Shown: positions 52,179 through 62,102 of the stretch, in pieces
Numbering within the stretch: position 1 is the first letter of the stretch
Layout: each line of letters opens with the position of its first letter
Assembly (NCBI GenBank): GCA_903994525.1
Contig: CAJEXW010000008.1
Span: forward strand, 27,783-91,782
Length of the DNA: 64,000 nucleotides
DNA from: an uncultured Chlorobiaceae bacterium
GTDB taxonomy: Bacteria; Bacteroidota; Chlorobiia; Chlorobiales; Chlorobiaceae
Direction: 5' to 3'
Notes under the pieces: model-generated
Databases searched by the model: none
The model's input: the letters and a program-made list of their open reading frames with translations, nothing else
What the model was told of the DNA's origin: nothing
Position numbers and translations under genes: made by a program

Positions 52179-53947
52179 TGAAAGTATTTGAAGCAAATAT
52201 TACTCATCAGGTTTCAGATTTCTTGAATGACAATCTGAAAAAGATTACATCTTTTGAAAAGGCAAATCAAAAAATGTATGATGCCTTCGGCATCATACAT
52301 TTTTTTGATAATGATGAAGAATTGGAAACTCTCAAAGAAGTTCTTTCAATTACTCATAATATTATTGAAGAACCAGACAGAGCAGAATATGGAGACTTTC
52401 AAACGAATTCAGATTTAGCTAATAAAATTACATTACACTTGGCTTCAAAAAACATTTCACCCGAAGTTGTTATTGAGCCAACCTGCGGAAAAGGGAATTT
52501 TATTCTTGCTTCTCTACGCAATTTCAAAAACATCAAAAATGTATTCGGAGTTGAAATTTATAAACCTTACGTTTGGGAAACTAAATTCAGTATTGTAGAT
52601 TTCTTTCTTTCTAATCCAAAATCACACAAGCCAAAAATTTCGATAGTTCATTGTAATGTTTTCGACTACGACTTCAAAACGATAGCAAAGGAGCATTCTA
52701 CGAATGATATTTTAGTAATTGGTAATCCACCTTGGGTAACCAATTCAAAATTGGGTAGTTTAAATTCAACCAATCTTCCTAAAAAAACGAATTTCAAAAA
52801 TCATAGTGGTTTAGACGCAATGACAGGAAAAGGCAATTTTGACATTGCTGAATTTATTACGCTTACTATGATTGAAACCTTTCAAAATATGAAAGGTGAT
52901 TTATTGTTATTGGTAAAAAATTCTGTTATCAAAAACATTGTCTTTGACCAAAACAAAAATCGTTACAAGATTTCAGCTATTGAAAAACATTGTATTGACA
53001 GCAAAAAGGAGTTTAATGTTTCAGTAGAAGCAGCTTTGTTTTATTGTAAACTAAATTCAAAACCGACATTTGATTGCTTAGAATTTGATTTTTACAACAA
53101 TCAAAAATCTCAACTTAAATTCGGTTGGTTGAACGACAAATTTGTTTCAAACATTGACACATATATTCATACAAAAGAAATTGATGGTGAATGTCCATTT
53201 GTTTGGCGACAAGGTTTAAAACACGATTGTTCTACTGTAATGGAGTTAGACAAAGTGAACGGACATTATGTAAACGGACTGAACGAAAAAGTGAAATTGG
53301 AAGACGGTTTAGTTTACGGTATTCTCAAAAGTTCTGACCTTAAAAACACAGTAATCAATCAGACACGAAAATTTACGATTGTTACTCAAAAGAAAGTAGG
53401 ACAGGAAACTAAATACATCAAAACTGAATATCCTAAAACTTATCAATACTTGACAGAACATCAAGCAAATTTTGATGCAAGAAAATCAAGTATTTACAAC
53501 AACAAACCATTGTTTTCAATTTTCGGTATTGGCGACTATTCTTTCAAACCTTTCAAAGTAGCCATATCAGGACTTTACAAGACATTTCATTTTACACTTA
53601 TTCTGCCAAAGGACAACAAGCCTGTAATGCTTGACGACACTTGTTATTTAATAGGTTTTGACAAAATAGAATTTGCTGTTTATGCTTTAATTCTTTTAAA
53701 CTCCGACACGACAGTTCAGTTTTTACAATCAGTAACTTTTCCAGACGCTAAAAGGACATTTACAAAGGACGTTCTAATGAGAATTGACCTTTTAGAATTA
53801 TCAAAACAAATTGGCAAAGCCGACCTACAAACAGAACTTGAAACGCTTAATAAAAAGTATCAATTCAATTTGACACTTGACTTGTGGGACAGTTTTATTA
53901 AAGAAATGACACCTGTAAACAATGGACAAATGGCAATGTTTGCATAG
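52178..53947 (+). CDS. type II N6-adenine DNA methyltransferase (cassette 2)
   Basis: The 589-residue product has motif I VIEPTCGKGNFILASL near residue 98 and motif IV VIGNPPWVTNSKLG near residue 182, in gamma-class order. A long C-terminal part probably recognises DNA (FRF.. GDYSFKPFKVAISGLYK, then TVQFLQSVTFPDAKRTFTKD). It overlaps the restriction gene by one base (TAATG), and the pair fills cassette 2. It should protect host DNA against the neighbour nuclease. No damage seen. Confidence 0.88.
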   Translation: MKVFEANITHQVSDFLNDNLKKITSFEKANQKMYDAFGIIHFFDNDEELETLKEVLSITHNIIEEPDRAEYGDFQTNSDLANKITLHLASKNISPEVVIEPTCGKGNFILASLRNFKNIKNVFGVEIYKPYVWETKFSIVDFFLSNPKSHKPKISIVHCNVFDYDFKTIAKEHSTNDILVIGNPPWVTNSKLGSLNSTNLPKKTNFKNHSGLDAMTGKGNFDIAEFITLTMIETFQNMKGDLLLLVKNSVIKNIVFDQNKNRYKISAIEKHCIDSKKEFNVSVEAALFYCKLNSKPTFDCLEFDFYNNQKSQLKFGWLNDKFVSNIDTYIHTKEIDGECPFVWRQGLKHDCSTVMELDKVNGHYVNGLNEKVKLEDGLVYGILKSSDLKNTVINQTRKFTIVTQKKVGQETKYIKTEYPKTYQYLTEHQANFDARKSSIYNNKPLFSIFGIGDYSFKPFKVAISGLYKTFHFTLILPKDNKPVMLDDTCYLIGFDKIEFAVYALILLNSDTTVQFLQSVTFPDAKRTFTKDVLMRIDLLELSKQIGKADLQTELETLNKKYQFNLTLDLWDSFIKEMTPVNNGQMAMFA

Positions 53948-53962
53948 ACTGAAAAAAGCACT

Positions 53963-54099
53963 GGGCATAACAGCGGTTTAGCGTAATGGCGGGTGCAGTG
54001 CTTCGTATGACAGTTTTGTGGTAAGTTCAAGTGCAGTTCTTCGATTAAACCTTTGTGCTAAAAATCCGCCACTACGCCAAGCCGCAAACCGTTAGGGGC
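53963..54099 (+). promoter_or_regulatory. attC-like hairpin ending cassette 2
   Basis: GGGCATAAC (53963-53971) is the exact reverse complement of GTTATGCCC at the start of cassette 2. Arms 53973-53992 and 54066-54085 pair 17 of 20. The core GTTAGGGGC (54091-54099) starts cassette 3. The loop shares CTTTGTGCT with the first hairpin. The 250 bases after it hold promoter-like AT-rich DNA. Confidence 0.85.
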
Positions 54100-54259
54100 A
54101 AGTGTAAAAAAACGACACAGCAGATAGATACGTGCAATATTGACAGAATTGAAATATGGAATTTAGCTCTTTGATAGGTTGGTGCAGATTGGATGAATTT
54201 ATTTTGTTTTTTTCTTCCCACACTTAAAAAAAGAAAAAAGGAAACCCCACCCACAAAAC

Positions 54260-54289
54260 AGCACATTTGCAAATCGCACAAGCCAACGC
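54260..54289 (+). repeat. repeat near the left end of cassette 3
   Basis: AGCACATTTGCAA..CACAAG..CCAACGC recurs in direct orientation at 63631-63661. Also ATTTAGCTCT (54161) and GAATTTATTTTGTTTTTTT (54195-54213) recur inverted at 63723-63795. Confidence 0.65.
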
Positions 54290-54354
54290 ACGACCAAAAT
54301 TTGCAAAAAAGCTGTTTTTTTGCCCTCGCACCACTGCTAATTTGGAAAGTTTAG

Positions 54355-54362
54355 TATCTTTG
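54355..54362 (+). promoter_or_regulatory. Bacteroidetes-type -7 promoter element
   Basis: TATCTTTG fits the TAnnTTTG -7 box of Bacteroidetes promoters. It lies 30 bases before the XRE gene; a matching -33 element is not clear. Confidence 0.4.
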
Positions 54363-54391
54363 GACAAATATGTCAAATTGAATACGTCAAA

Positions 54392-54673
54392 ATGAAAACA
54401 TTTGGAGAATATATCAGAAAATTGAGGGAAGACAAGCAATTGCCTTTAAGAAAAGTTGCTGCTGCTCTTGATATTGACACTTCAGTTTTAAGTAAGATTG
54501 AGCGAAACGAAAGAAAACCAACTTCTGAAATGATTCCTGTGCTTGCTGAAACTCTTGATAAAACTGAGAAAGAAATCCAAATTACTTACATAAAATTTTT
54601 GATTCTTAATGATTTGGGAGATTTGAAGTATTTAAAAGAAGGATTAAATGAAACCCTCAAATTAATTAAGTAA
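54392..54673 (+). CDS. XRE-family transcriptional regulator (cassette 3)
   Basis: The 93-residue product has a Cro/C1 helix-turn-helix: FGEYIRKLREDKQLPLRKVA, then ALDIDTSVLSKIERNERKPT. A short helical tail follows. This is the form of controller proteins that precede restriction-modification and other defence operons. It lies seven bases before the helicase gene and likely controls the operon. Confidence 0.88.
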   Translation: MKTFGEYIRKLREDKQLPLRKVAAALDIDTSVLSKIERNERKPTSEMIPVLAETLDKTEKEIQITYIKFLILNDLGDLKYLKEGLNETLKLIK

Positions 54674-54680
54674 CTATTGC

Positions 54681-57600
54681 ATGGCAGAAAATACAACACA
54701 TATAGACCATTCCGATTTAACCTTTTTCACTAACGAAGAAGGTCAAAGTCTTTTAAGTCGCTTCAAAGCTACGCTTAAAGACACACAATTATTTGATGTA
54801 CTTGTAGGCTATTTCCGTACAAGTGGATTCTATCAACTCTATGAATCATTAGAACCAGTTGAGAAGATTCGAATATTAGTTGGGCTTAATGTTGACCGTG
54901 AAACTTATGATATTATGCAGTATCATGAGCAATTGGGAATGCTTGATTTTGAATCGCATCAAAGAACTAAAAAACAATTTCAACAAAACCTGAAAACTGA
55001 AATTGAAACAAGCAACGAGAATGACAATCATCTGGAAATTGGGATTAAAAAATTCATTGAGTTTTTAAAGACCGAACTTGAAAATCAAGAACAGGATAAA
55101 TCAACTGGCGGAAATGGGAAGAAGTTAGAAATCCGAGCTTATCCGTCAAAAAACATTCATGCTAAGGTTTATATTGGCAGATTTTACCCCGATGATAGAG
55201 ATTATGGCTTCGTAATTACGGGTTCAAGTAATTTTTCTGAATCTGGATTTATTGCAAATCGTGAATTTAACGTAGAATTGCGAAAGAAAATGGACGTTAA
55301 ATTTGCCGAAAATCAATTCAATACACTTTGGAAAGAATCGGTTGATATTTCGGACGATTTCATTGATACCATTACAAAAAAGACTTGGCTAAATGATGAA
55401 ATTACGCCTTATGAATTATATCTCAAACTCATTTATGAATACCTTGAAGAAGATATAAACCTTGCAGATGAATTCGACCCATTCTTGCCTGATGGGTTTA
55501 TGAAATTAAAATACCAAAGTCAAGCTGCAATTCAGGCAAAAAAAATATTAGAAACATACAACGGTGTATTTTTAGCCGATGTGGTTGGTTTGGGTAAAAC
55601 TTTTATAACCGCTTTATTGCTTCAACAACTTCAAGGACGCACTTTAATTGTTTGTCCACCAGTGCTAAAAGATTACTGGAAAGATTCTCTTTTCGATTTT
55701 GGAATTCGCAGTTTTGAAGTGGAATCATTAGGCAAATTGGAACACATTATAAAAAGAGGATTGGAACGATTCGATTATATTGTGGTTGATGAAGCACACC
55801 GTTTTAGAAACGAAAACACACAATCGTATGCCAACCTGCTGGATATTTGCAGAGGGAAAAAAGTTGTTTTGGTAACAGCAACACCGCTGAATAATACCGT
55901 TGATGATATTTTTGCTCAAATTAAACTTTTTCAGGCTCCCAAAAACTCAACAATTCCAGGCGTTCCAAACTTGGAGAAATTCTTTAACGGTTTAAAAACC
56001 AAACTTAAAAAGGTTGAGAAAACCGACCCTGTTTATAAAACACTCATTAAAGAGGTATCGAACGAGATTAAAAACAGCATTCTTCGTTATGTAATGGTTC
56101 GCCGAACAAGAACTGATGTAATAAAATTCTTTAAAGGCGACATGGAAAAACAAGGTTTGGTATTTCCCGATGTTGATAATCCACAACAGATTATTTACAA
56201 GTATGAAGGAAAACTGGAAACCGTTTTTAACGAAACCATCAAGTATTTGCATCTGTTCACTTACGCTCGTTATACTCCATTGCTTTATTATGTGGGCAAT
56301 AAAGTATTAAGTGAATTTGAAAAGCAACAACAACGAAACGTTGGCGGTTTTATGAAAGGTATTCTGGTGAAAAGGCTCGAAAGTAGTTTCTTTGCTTTTC
56401 GCCAAAGTGTTGACCGTTTTATTGATTCCTACGTGCGTTTTATTGATATGTACAATAATGGTACTGTTTACATTAGCAAAAAAGTAAACGTGTACGATTT
56501 GCTCGACAATGACGATATTGATAAACTGGAAAGCCTTGTTGACGAAGATAAAGCAAGCAAGTACGATTCAAAAGATTTCAGAAAAGAATTTATTGAAAAA
56601 CTGGAATTTGATTTGCAAGTTCTAAAGGATATAAAAACACTTTGGGCAAAAGTTGACCAAGACCCAAAATTAGAGCAATTCATAGCTGAATTGAAAACAA
56701 CAAAAGCATTAAAGAAAAACAAATTGGTTGTTTTTACCGAATCGAAAGAAACTGGCGATTATTTATACAATGCACTTATCGAAGAATTTCCAAATCAGGT
56801 AATGTTTTATTCGAGCATTGGTGGAAGGCATACTAATAAAACTCTGACTTCAAATCATGCTATTTCGCGCGATATAATAAAAGACAATTTCGACCCAAAT
56901 CGAAAAGAAAAATCGAACGATTTACGCATTCTAATAGCCACAGATGTATTGGCAGAAGGTATTAACTTGCACCGTTCTAACGTGATTATTAATTACGATT
57001 TACCTTGGAACCCAACAAGGGTTTTACAACGTGCAGGACGTGTAAACCGCTTGGGTTCTCAATTCACTTCGGTGCATATTTTTAATTTCTTCCCAACAAC
57101 CCATTCCGATGAGCATTTGGGATTGGAAATAAACATTACCAATAAAATTCAGATGTTTCACGATATTTTGGGCGAAGATTCTAAATATTTAACAGACGGA
57201 GAAGAAATTGGAAGTCAGGAATTATTTAACACTTTGAACAACAAACAAGCCTATACTGGCGAAGGTGAAGAAGGCGATTCTGAATTAAAATATTTAGAGT
57301 TGATGCGTGATATAAGGGATAAAAATCCTGATTTCTTCAAAAAAATTAAAGAATTGCCCAAAAAAGCACGTTCTGGTTATGTTAAACCTAAGCTTGAATC
57401 GAATCAACTATTTACTTTTTTTAGAATTGGCAAACTAAAGAAGTTTTACCAAAACAATAATGGTAATTCTACTGAGATTACTTTTTTCGATGCTGTGCAT
57501 AATCTGGAATGTACACCACTTACCAAACGTGCTAAAATTCCTGAAGATTATTATCATTTATTGCAAACCAATAAAGCTCGTTTTGAGCTGGATTCAACCA

Positions 57601-57929
57601 TTGGAAACGAACCTTCGGAAGCATCGGGCGGACGCTCGAACGCAAAATATATCGAAAACAGGTTAAAAGACAAGGTGTTTAAAAATTGTAAAACCTTTAC
57701 CGATACTGACGAAGAATTTATTGAAGGAGTAAAAAATATGTTGGCAAACGGAACCATAGCCAAACGTACCGCACAGGATATAAAGAAAGAGCTTGAAAAA
57801 ACAATAGACCCAATGGATGTGCTGCATATTTTGCGTAAACACATCCGCTCGGTTGCCATCGAAACCATTGGCTCAAATAAATCTTTTCAACGCCGTGAAG
57901 TAATATTGTCGGGTTATCTTATTAAATAG
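54681..57929 (+). CDS. PLD-domain SNF2-like helicase (Hma-like helicase, cassette 3)
   Basis: The 1082-residue product begins with a phospholipase D-like domain. Its HxK motif is IHAKVYIGRF near residue 160, with TGSSNFSESG; it is a single HxK, so dimerisation would be needed for nuclease activity. A superfamily 2 helicase follows: motif I DVVGLGKTFITALL near residue 300, DEAHRFRN near 368, LVTATPLNN, and motif VI LQRAGRVNRLGS near 785. The helicase is followed by an Eco57I-type methylase and, after a nuclease gene, an SMC-like ATPase, the order I recall for the Hma (helicase-methylase-ATPase) defence class. Assignment to Hma is from memory. Confidence 0.88.
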   Translation: MAENTTHIDHSDLTFFTNEEGQSLLSRFKATLKDTQLFDVLVGYFRTSGFYQLYESLEPVEKIRILVGLNVDRETYDIMQYHEQLGMLDFESHQRTKKQFQQNLKTEIETSNENDNHLEIGIKKFIEFLKTELENQEQDKSTGGNGKKLEIRAYPSKNIHAKVYIGRFYPDDRDYGFVITGSSNFSESGFIANREFNVELRKKMDVKFAENQFNTLWKESVDISDDFIDTITKKTWLNDEITPYELYLKLIYEYLEEDINLADEFDPFLPDGFMKLKYQSQAAIQAKKILETYNGVFLADVVGLGKTFITALLLQQLQGRTLIVCPPVLKDYWKDSLFDFGIRSFEVESLGKLEHIIKRGLERFDYIVVDEAHRFRNENTQSYANLLDICRGKKVVLVTATPLNNTVDDIFAQIKLFQAPKNSTIPGVPNLEKFFNGLKTKLKKVEKTDPVYKTLIKEVSNEIKNSILRYVMVRRTRTDVIKFFKGDMEKQGLVFPDVDNPQQIIYKYEGKLETVFNETIKYLHLFTYARYTPLLYYVGNKVLSEFEKQQQRNVGGFMKGILVKRLESSFFAFRQSVDRFIDSYVRFIDMYNNGTVYISKKVNVYDLLDNDDIDKLESLVDEDKASKYDSKDFRKEFIEKLEFDLQVLKDIKTLWAKVDQDPKLEQFIAELKTTKALKKNKLVVFTESKETGDYLYNALIEEFPNQVMFYSSIGGRHTNKTLTSNHAISRDIIKDNFDPNRKEKSNDLRILIATDVLAEGINLHRSNVIINYDLPWNPTRVLQRAGRVNRLGSQFTSVHIFNFFPTTHSDEHLGLEINITNKIQMFHDILGEDSKYLTDGEEIGSQELFNTLNNKQAYTGEGEEGDSELKYLELMRDIRDKNPDFFKKIKELPKKARSGYVKPKLESNQLFTFFRIGKLKKFYQNNNGNSTEITFFDAVHNLECTPLTKRAKIPEDYYHLLQTNKARFELDSTIGNEPSEASGGRSNAKYIENRLKDKVFKNCKTFTDTDEEFIEGVKNMLANGTIAKRTAQDIKKELEKTIDPMDVLHILRKHIRSVAIETIGSNKSFQRREVILSGYLIK

Positions 57930-57931
57930 TT

Positions 57932-60900
57932 ATGGATAAAAATACAGCTACCAACCTTATAGAATCAACATTCAATCAAGCTTTTGATGAAACCCGTTTT
58001 GAACTGTTTGCCAAAAACTTTTTGAACGATGTTGAACCCAAAAGCAACAGTTACAGCGGTCAATATATTTGGGACGATTATAAAGAACATGTAAACACTT
58101 ACAAGCGAATTGGCAAATATATCGACCCCGACGGTGAAGCACTCGATATTCTGATTGTAGAAGTAAAAAGTGTTTTGAAACTCGAAAGGGCACGAACCGC
58201 TTTGCGGAATTTTGTTATTAAACACTTGGTGAAATTCGAGAAAGATTATGCCCTTGTTGCTTTTTATTCAAAACAAGACGAAGGTTCCGACTGGCGTTTC
58301 TCGTTTATTAAACTCGAACATCAAGCCTTTGTTGATGAAGAAAAAGGAAAAGTAAAAACCCGAAAAGAGTTTACCCCTGCCAAACGTTACTCGTTTTTGG
58401 TAGGTAAATACGAAAAGGCATATACAGCCAAAAACCAGTTGTTGCCCTTATTGCAAAATGTAAGCAGCAACGCCACCATCGAAGAAATTGAAAGTGCTTT
58501 TAGTATTGAAAAAGTTACCGATGAATTTTTCAGTCAGTACAAAGATTTATTCGGTAAGCTTTACGAACATTTCGAGAACGATGCGGCTATTCAAAACGAG
58601 TTGGTAAAATCGAACATCGACACTTCTCGTTTTACCAAAAAGTTGTTAGGGCAAATTGTGTTCTTGTATTTCTTGCAGAAAAAAGGCTGGCTCGGTGTGC
58701 CAAAGGATAAAACTTGGGGCAACGGAGAAAAACGCTTTATGCAACAACTTTTTGATACATCGAAAACCGAAAACAAAAACTTCTTTAAAGATTATTTGCA
58801 ATACCTGTTTTACGAAGCATTGGCAAAAGAACGCGACAATTTAAATTCGTATTACGCTAAATTCGAATGCCGCATTCCGTTCCTCAATGGTGGTTTGTTT
58901 GAGGCAGAATACGATTGGAAAAATGCCAATATTTCGATTCCCGAAACCATTTTCCGTAACGAAGAAAAAAACAAATCGGGCGATATAGGAACGGGAATTC
59001 TCGATGTGTTCGACCGATACAACTTTACCATAAAAGAGGACGAACCACTTGATAAGGAAGTAGCTGTTGACCCCGAAATGTTGGGTAAGGTTTTCGAGAA
59101 TATGCTCGAAGTTACTGAACGCAAAAGCAAAGGGGCTTTTTATACCCCAAGAGAAATTGTGCATTACATGTGTCAGGAAAGCCTGATACATTACCTTGAC
59201 AATTCGCTGAACAATTACACCGAAACATTTCATGAAATTGGCGATAGCCAAACCAATATGTTCGGCAACGCAGGTAAGAAAGGACAGCACTCCATAAACC
59301 TTTCGCATCAGGATATAAAAGTTCCGAAAACAGATATTGAAAACTATATCCGTAATGGACATTTTGCTTTGGAACACGACCAACGTGTTGTAAACAAAGG
59401 CAAAGAAACAGCAGAATATAAATACATTTTGCCCGAAAGTATACGCCAATATGCCGACCTGATTGACAAAAAACTAACAGAGATAAAAATTTGCGACCCT
59501 GCCATTGGTTCAGGTGCTTTCCCAGTGGGATTGTTACACGAATTGGTAAATGCCCATTTGGTGATAAAACCCCATTTAAGCCCCAACTATTTAGCAGAAA
59601 AGCTGAAAGCGATAAAGGGCGAAAACAACGGCGATGAATTAAGCGAAAGCCGTTACATATACCGTCTAAAACGCCACATAATACAGGAAAGCATTTATGG
59701 GGTGGACATTGATGCTTCGGCTATTGATATTGCCCGCCTTCGTTTGTGGCTCTCGCTGGTAGTTGACGAAGACGATTTTGAACCTATTGAAACCCTTCCT
59801 AACCTCGATTATAAAATTGTATGTGGAAACTCATTGATTGGTATGCCTTCGGATGTTTTCCCTGATTTGGAAAAGCAAAAGGAGATTGAAAATTTAAAAC
59901 CGCTTTTTTATAATGAAACAAACGAAGCTAAAAAGAAGGAATTAAGAAAGCAGATTAATTACAAAATAAGGGAATTGCTAGATTCTATTGAACATTTTGC
60001 AGGACATAAAATTGATTTCGATTTTAAATTGTACTTCTCAGAAGTGTGGCATGAAAAGGGAGGATTTGATGTGGTGATTGGAAATCCGCCATATATATCT
60101 TATTATGGCAGACGAAGAACGGTTATAACAAAGGAGATTGATAATTATTTTCGTAAAACATTTGATTGTGTTGTTGATAAAAAGAAAACAGGAAAGTTTA
60201 ATTCTGTGATGTTTTTTCAAGAAAAAGCACTTGCTCTATCTAATTCTAAAGGAATTCAATCATTTATAATTGATGTATCGTTCTTCGAAAACTTTTATTC
60301 AGGTATAAAAAAAATATTAATTGAAAAGACCAATATAATTTCTGTAGTTAAAGGGTTATCTTCTTTTCAGAATGTAGCAAGTGGACAACTAATTATTATA
60401 TCTAACAAAAATTTAACCAGTAACAATCAAACAAAATGGTTTGAAAATGGTTTTGGGAAATTTGAATTTGTCAATCAAGCAATATGGTTAAATTCAGAAA
60501 AACAATATCAATTCTATTTGCCAAAAAATGATATTATCGCACAGTTGCTTCAGACTATTTATAAAGAATCAAAACCAATTGAATTTTATTTCCCAGATAA
60601 ACTTATCCGCACTGGGGAGAGTGTTGGAGTAAAAGAATCTGGTTTTGTTGCAGATAAAAAACCAGAAGCGGCCAACAAGGATATTTATGAGTATCTAGAA
60701 GGAGGGAAATCTCTCAAGGGGCAATATGAGCCATTAATTCCAACTCGTTATTTTATTTACGATGTCGATTTGCTAAATAGTAAAAATGAATGTTACAGAG
60801 AAGAGGCAATAAGCCTAAATAGAAATAATCCGAAAGTATTAGGAATAGGAGATAAATTAGCTTTTGATAATCCTAAAATCTTAGTTAGGCAGTCTAGCCC

Positions 60901-61474
60901 TATTATATGTGCAAGTTATACTTCTAAAAAATATGTTTATAACAGAAGTTACTATAGCATTAGTCAAAATAATTCATCAGGTTCATCTGATTTTAATTTG
61001 TTATACACTCTTGCATTACTAAATTCATCAGTTATAAATTTCTACTCAATTAATACTGGCCTAATAAAAATTGAAAATGGAAAACAACCTCAAATTCGTT
61101 TAGGCGATTTGAAAAAAGTACCAATTATTTCAGCCGAAAAAAGCAAACAGACTTTAGTTCAAAAAATCATTGAGTATGTTTTATTTCTTAAGTCTACACA
61201 AAATGGGTTGATTATTGCTTTTTTTATTGAATTAATAGATTCATTAGTTATAGAATTATTTTTCTTCGATTTACTTTCTTCTTTTAATAAAACAATCTTC
61301 AATAATATTGGTGATTTAAAGCCCATCACAGACAGCATGAGCGATGAAGAAAAACTGGCAATAATACAAAGTGAGTTCGAACGCCTGTACGACCCCAGCC
61401 ACCCTGTACGCAATAATTTGGAAACATTGGATAGTATTGAGGAGGTTAGGATAATTAAGGAGGCGTTGAAATGA
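57932..61474 (+). CDS. Eco57I-type DNA methyltransferase (Hma-like methylase, cassette 3)
   Basis: The 1180-residue product has an N-terminal nuclease/unknown region, a methylase core with FYTPREIVHYMCQES, motif I ICDPAIGSGAFPVGLLHEL near residue 520, YGVDIDASAIDIARLRLWLS, and motif IV VIGNPPYISYYG near residue 715. TaqI-C-like specificity follows (about residues 960-1100). The start is two bases after the helicase stop. The 3' end overlaps the next gene by four bases. It methylates adenine in its target and may mark self DNA for the system. Confidence 0.88.
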   Translation: MDKNTATNLIESTFNQAFDETRFELFAKNFLNDVEPKSNSYSGQYIWDDYKEHVNTYKRIGKYIDPDGEALDILIVEVKSVLKLERARTALRNFVIKHLVKFEKDYALVAFYSKQDEGSDWRFSFIKLEHQAFVDEEKGKVKTRKEFTPAKRYSFLVGKYEKAYTAKNQLLPLLQNVSSNATIEEIESAFSIEKVTDEFFSQYKDLFGKLYEHFENDAAIQNELVKSNIDTSRFTKKLLGQIVFLYFLQKKGWLGVPKDKTWGNGEKRFMQQLFDTSKTENKNFFKDYLQYLFYEALAKERDNLNSYYAKFECRIPFLNGGLFEAEYDWKNANISIPETIFRNEEKNKSGDIGTGILDVFDRYNFTIKEDEPLDKEVAVDPEMLGKVFENMLEVTERKSKGAFYTPREIVHYMCQESLIHYLDNSLNNYTETFHEIGDSQTNMFGNAGKKGQHSINLSHQDIKVPKTDIENYIRNGHFALEHDQRVVNKGKETAEYKYILPESIRQYADLIDKKLTEIKICDPAIGSGAFPVGLLHELVNAHLVIKPHLSPNYLAEKLKAIKGENNGDELSESRYIYRLKRHIIQESIYGVDIDASAIDIARLRLWLSLVVDEDDFEPIETLPNLDYKIVCGNSLIGMPSDVFPDLEKQKEIENLKPLFYNETNEAKKKELRKQINYKIRELLDSIEHFAGHKIDFDFKLYFSEVWHEKGGFDVVIGNPPYISYYGRRRTVITKEIDNYFRKTFDCVVDKKKTGKFNSVMFFQEKALALSNSKGIQSFIIDVSFFENFYSGIKKILIEKTNIISVVKGLSSFQNVASGQLIIISNKNLTSNNQTKWFENGFGKFEFVNQAIWLNSEKQYQFYLPKNDIIAQLLQTIYKESKPIEFYFPDKLIRTGESVGVKESGFVADKKPEAANKDIYEYLEGGKSLKGQYEPLIPTRYFIYDVDLLNSKNECYREEAISLNRNNPKVLGIGDKLAFDNPKILVRQSSPIICASYTSKKYVYNRSYYSISQNNSSGSSDFNLLYTLALLNSSVINFYSINTGLIKIENGKQPQIRLGDLKKVPIISAEKSKQTLVQKIIEYVLFLKSTQNGLIIAFFIELIDSLVIELFFFDLLSSFNKTIFNNIGDLKPITDSMSDEEKLAIIQSEFERLYDPSHPVRNNLETLDSIEEVRIIKEALK

Positions 61475-62102
61475 AAGGTTATAATACCAATTTAGCTTCG
61501 GAGTATTATGTACTTGCTACTCTTTACCGCTTGGGCTTTGATGCTTACATTACCCTTGGCAACAAAAAAGGCATTGATATTATTTTGAATCTAAATGATG
61601 AACGCCAATTAACCGTTGATGTAAAAGGATTACAGGGCACTACTTTATTTCCGTTAGACAATGTAAATGAGAAAGCCAACAAGCCACACCATTTCATTGT
61701 ATTTCTAGACTTCGTAAGAAAATTCACAACTAACAGAATATCAATATGTTATATAACTGAACATTTACACATTTGAAACAATGCGTTTCAAAATACATAT
61801 TTGTTTAATGTATTGATTATCATGTATATATATAATTTTAAATATAGTTAACCTACATATAAAGGCTGTTTATTGTCCAATTATATTGTTTAGAAATTAC
61901 CAAAACTAACGAAGTCTAATTTCTATCGTTTTTAAATATAATGGATGTTATTTCGGTAGTTCCTGAAATGTTTGTGATTCCACACAATAAAGTGAAAGAT
62001 TTCTTATATCAAAACCCAAAAGGAAACCGAAAAGGTATAAACCTTTCCATGCTTCGCAATTCAGCCAACGAATATAAAAATAACTGGAACCAACTAAAAT
62101 GA
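61471..62102 (+). pseudogene. PD-(D/E)XK-like small nuclease gene interrupted by a MITE
   Basis: The N-terminal part (MKGYNTNLASEYYVLATLYR, with Glu11, Asp36 in KKGIDIIL and Asp50-x-Lys52 in LTVDVKG) matches group-I-intron-type/DUF4365-like PD-(D/E)XK proteins. After HHFIVFL (position 61705) a 213-bp element interrupts it. Removing the element and one ATTTC copy joins FL with SFLNIMDVISVVPEMFV and NPKGNRKGIN without any frame change, giving 137 residues that end in TGA at 62102. The stop overlaps the ATPase start as ATGA. As it stands the gene yields a truncated 101-residue product. Confidence 0.85.
61706..61918. mobile_element. 213-bp MITE with 10-bp terminal inverted repeats
   Basis: Termini TAGACTTCGT (61706-61715) and ACGAAGTCTA (61909-61918) are perfect inverted repeats flanked by ATTTC direct repeats (61701-61705 and 61919-61923), a 5-bp target duplication. 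No coding capacity. Inside is a perfect 8-bp hairpin TTTGAAAC/GTTTCAAA at 61772-61792. Very AT-rich. Confidence 0.9.
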
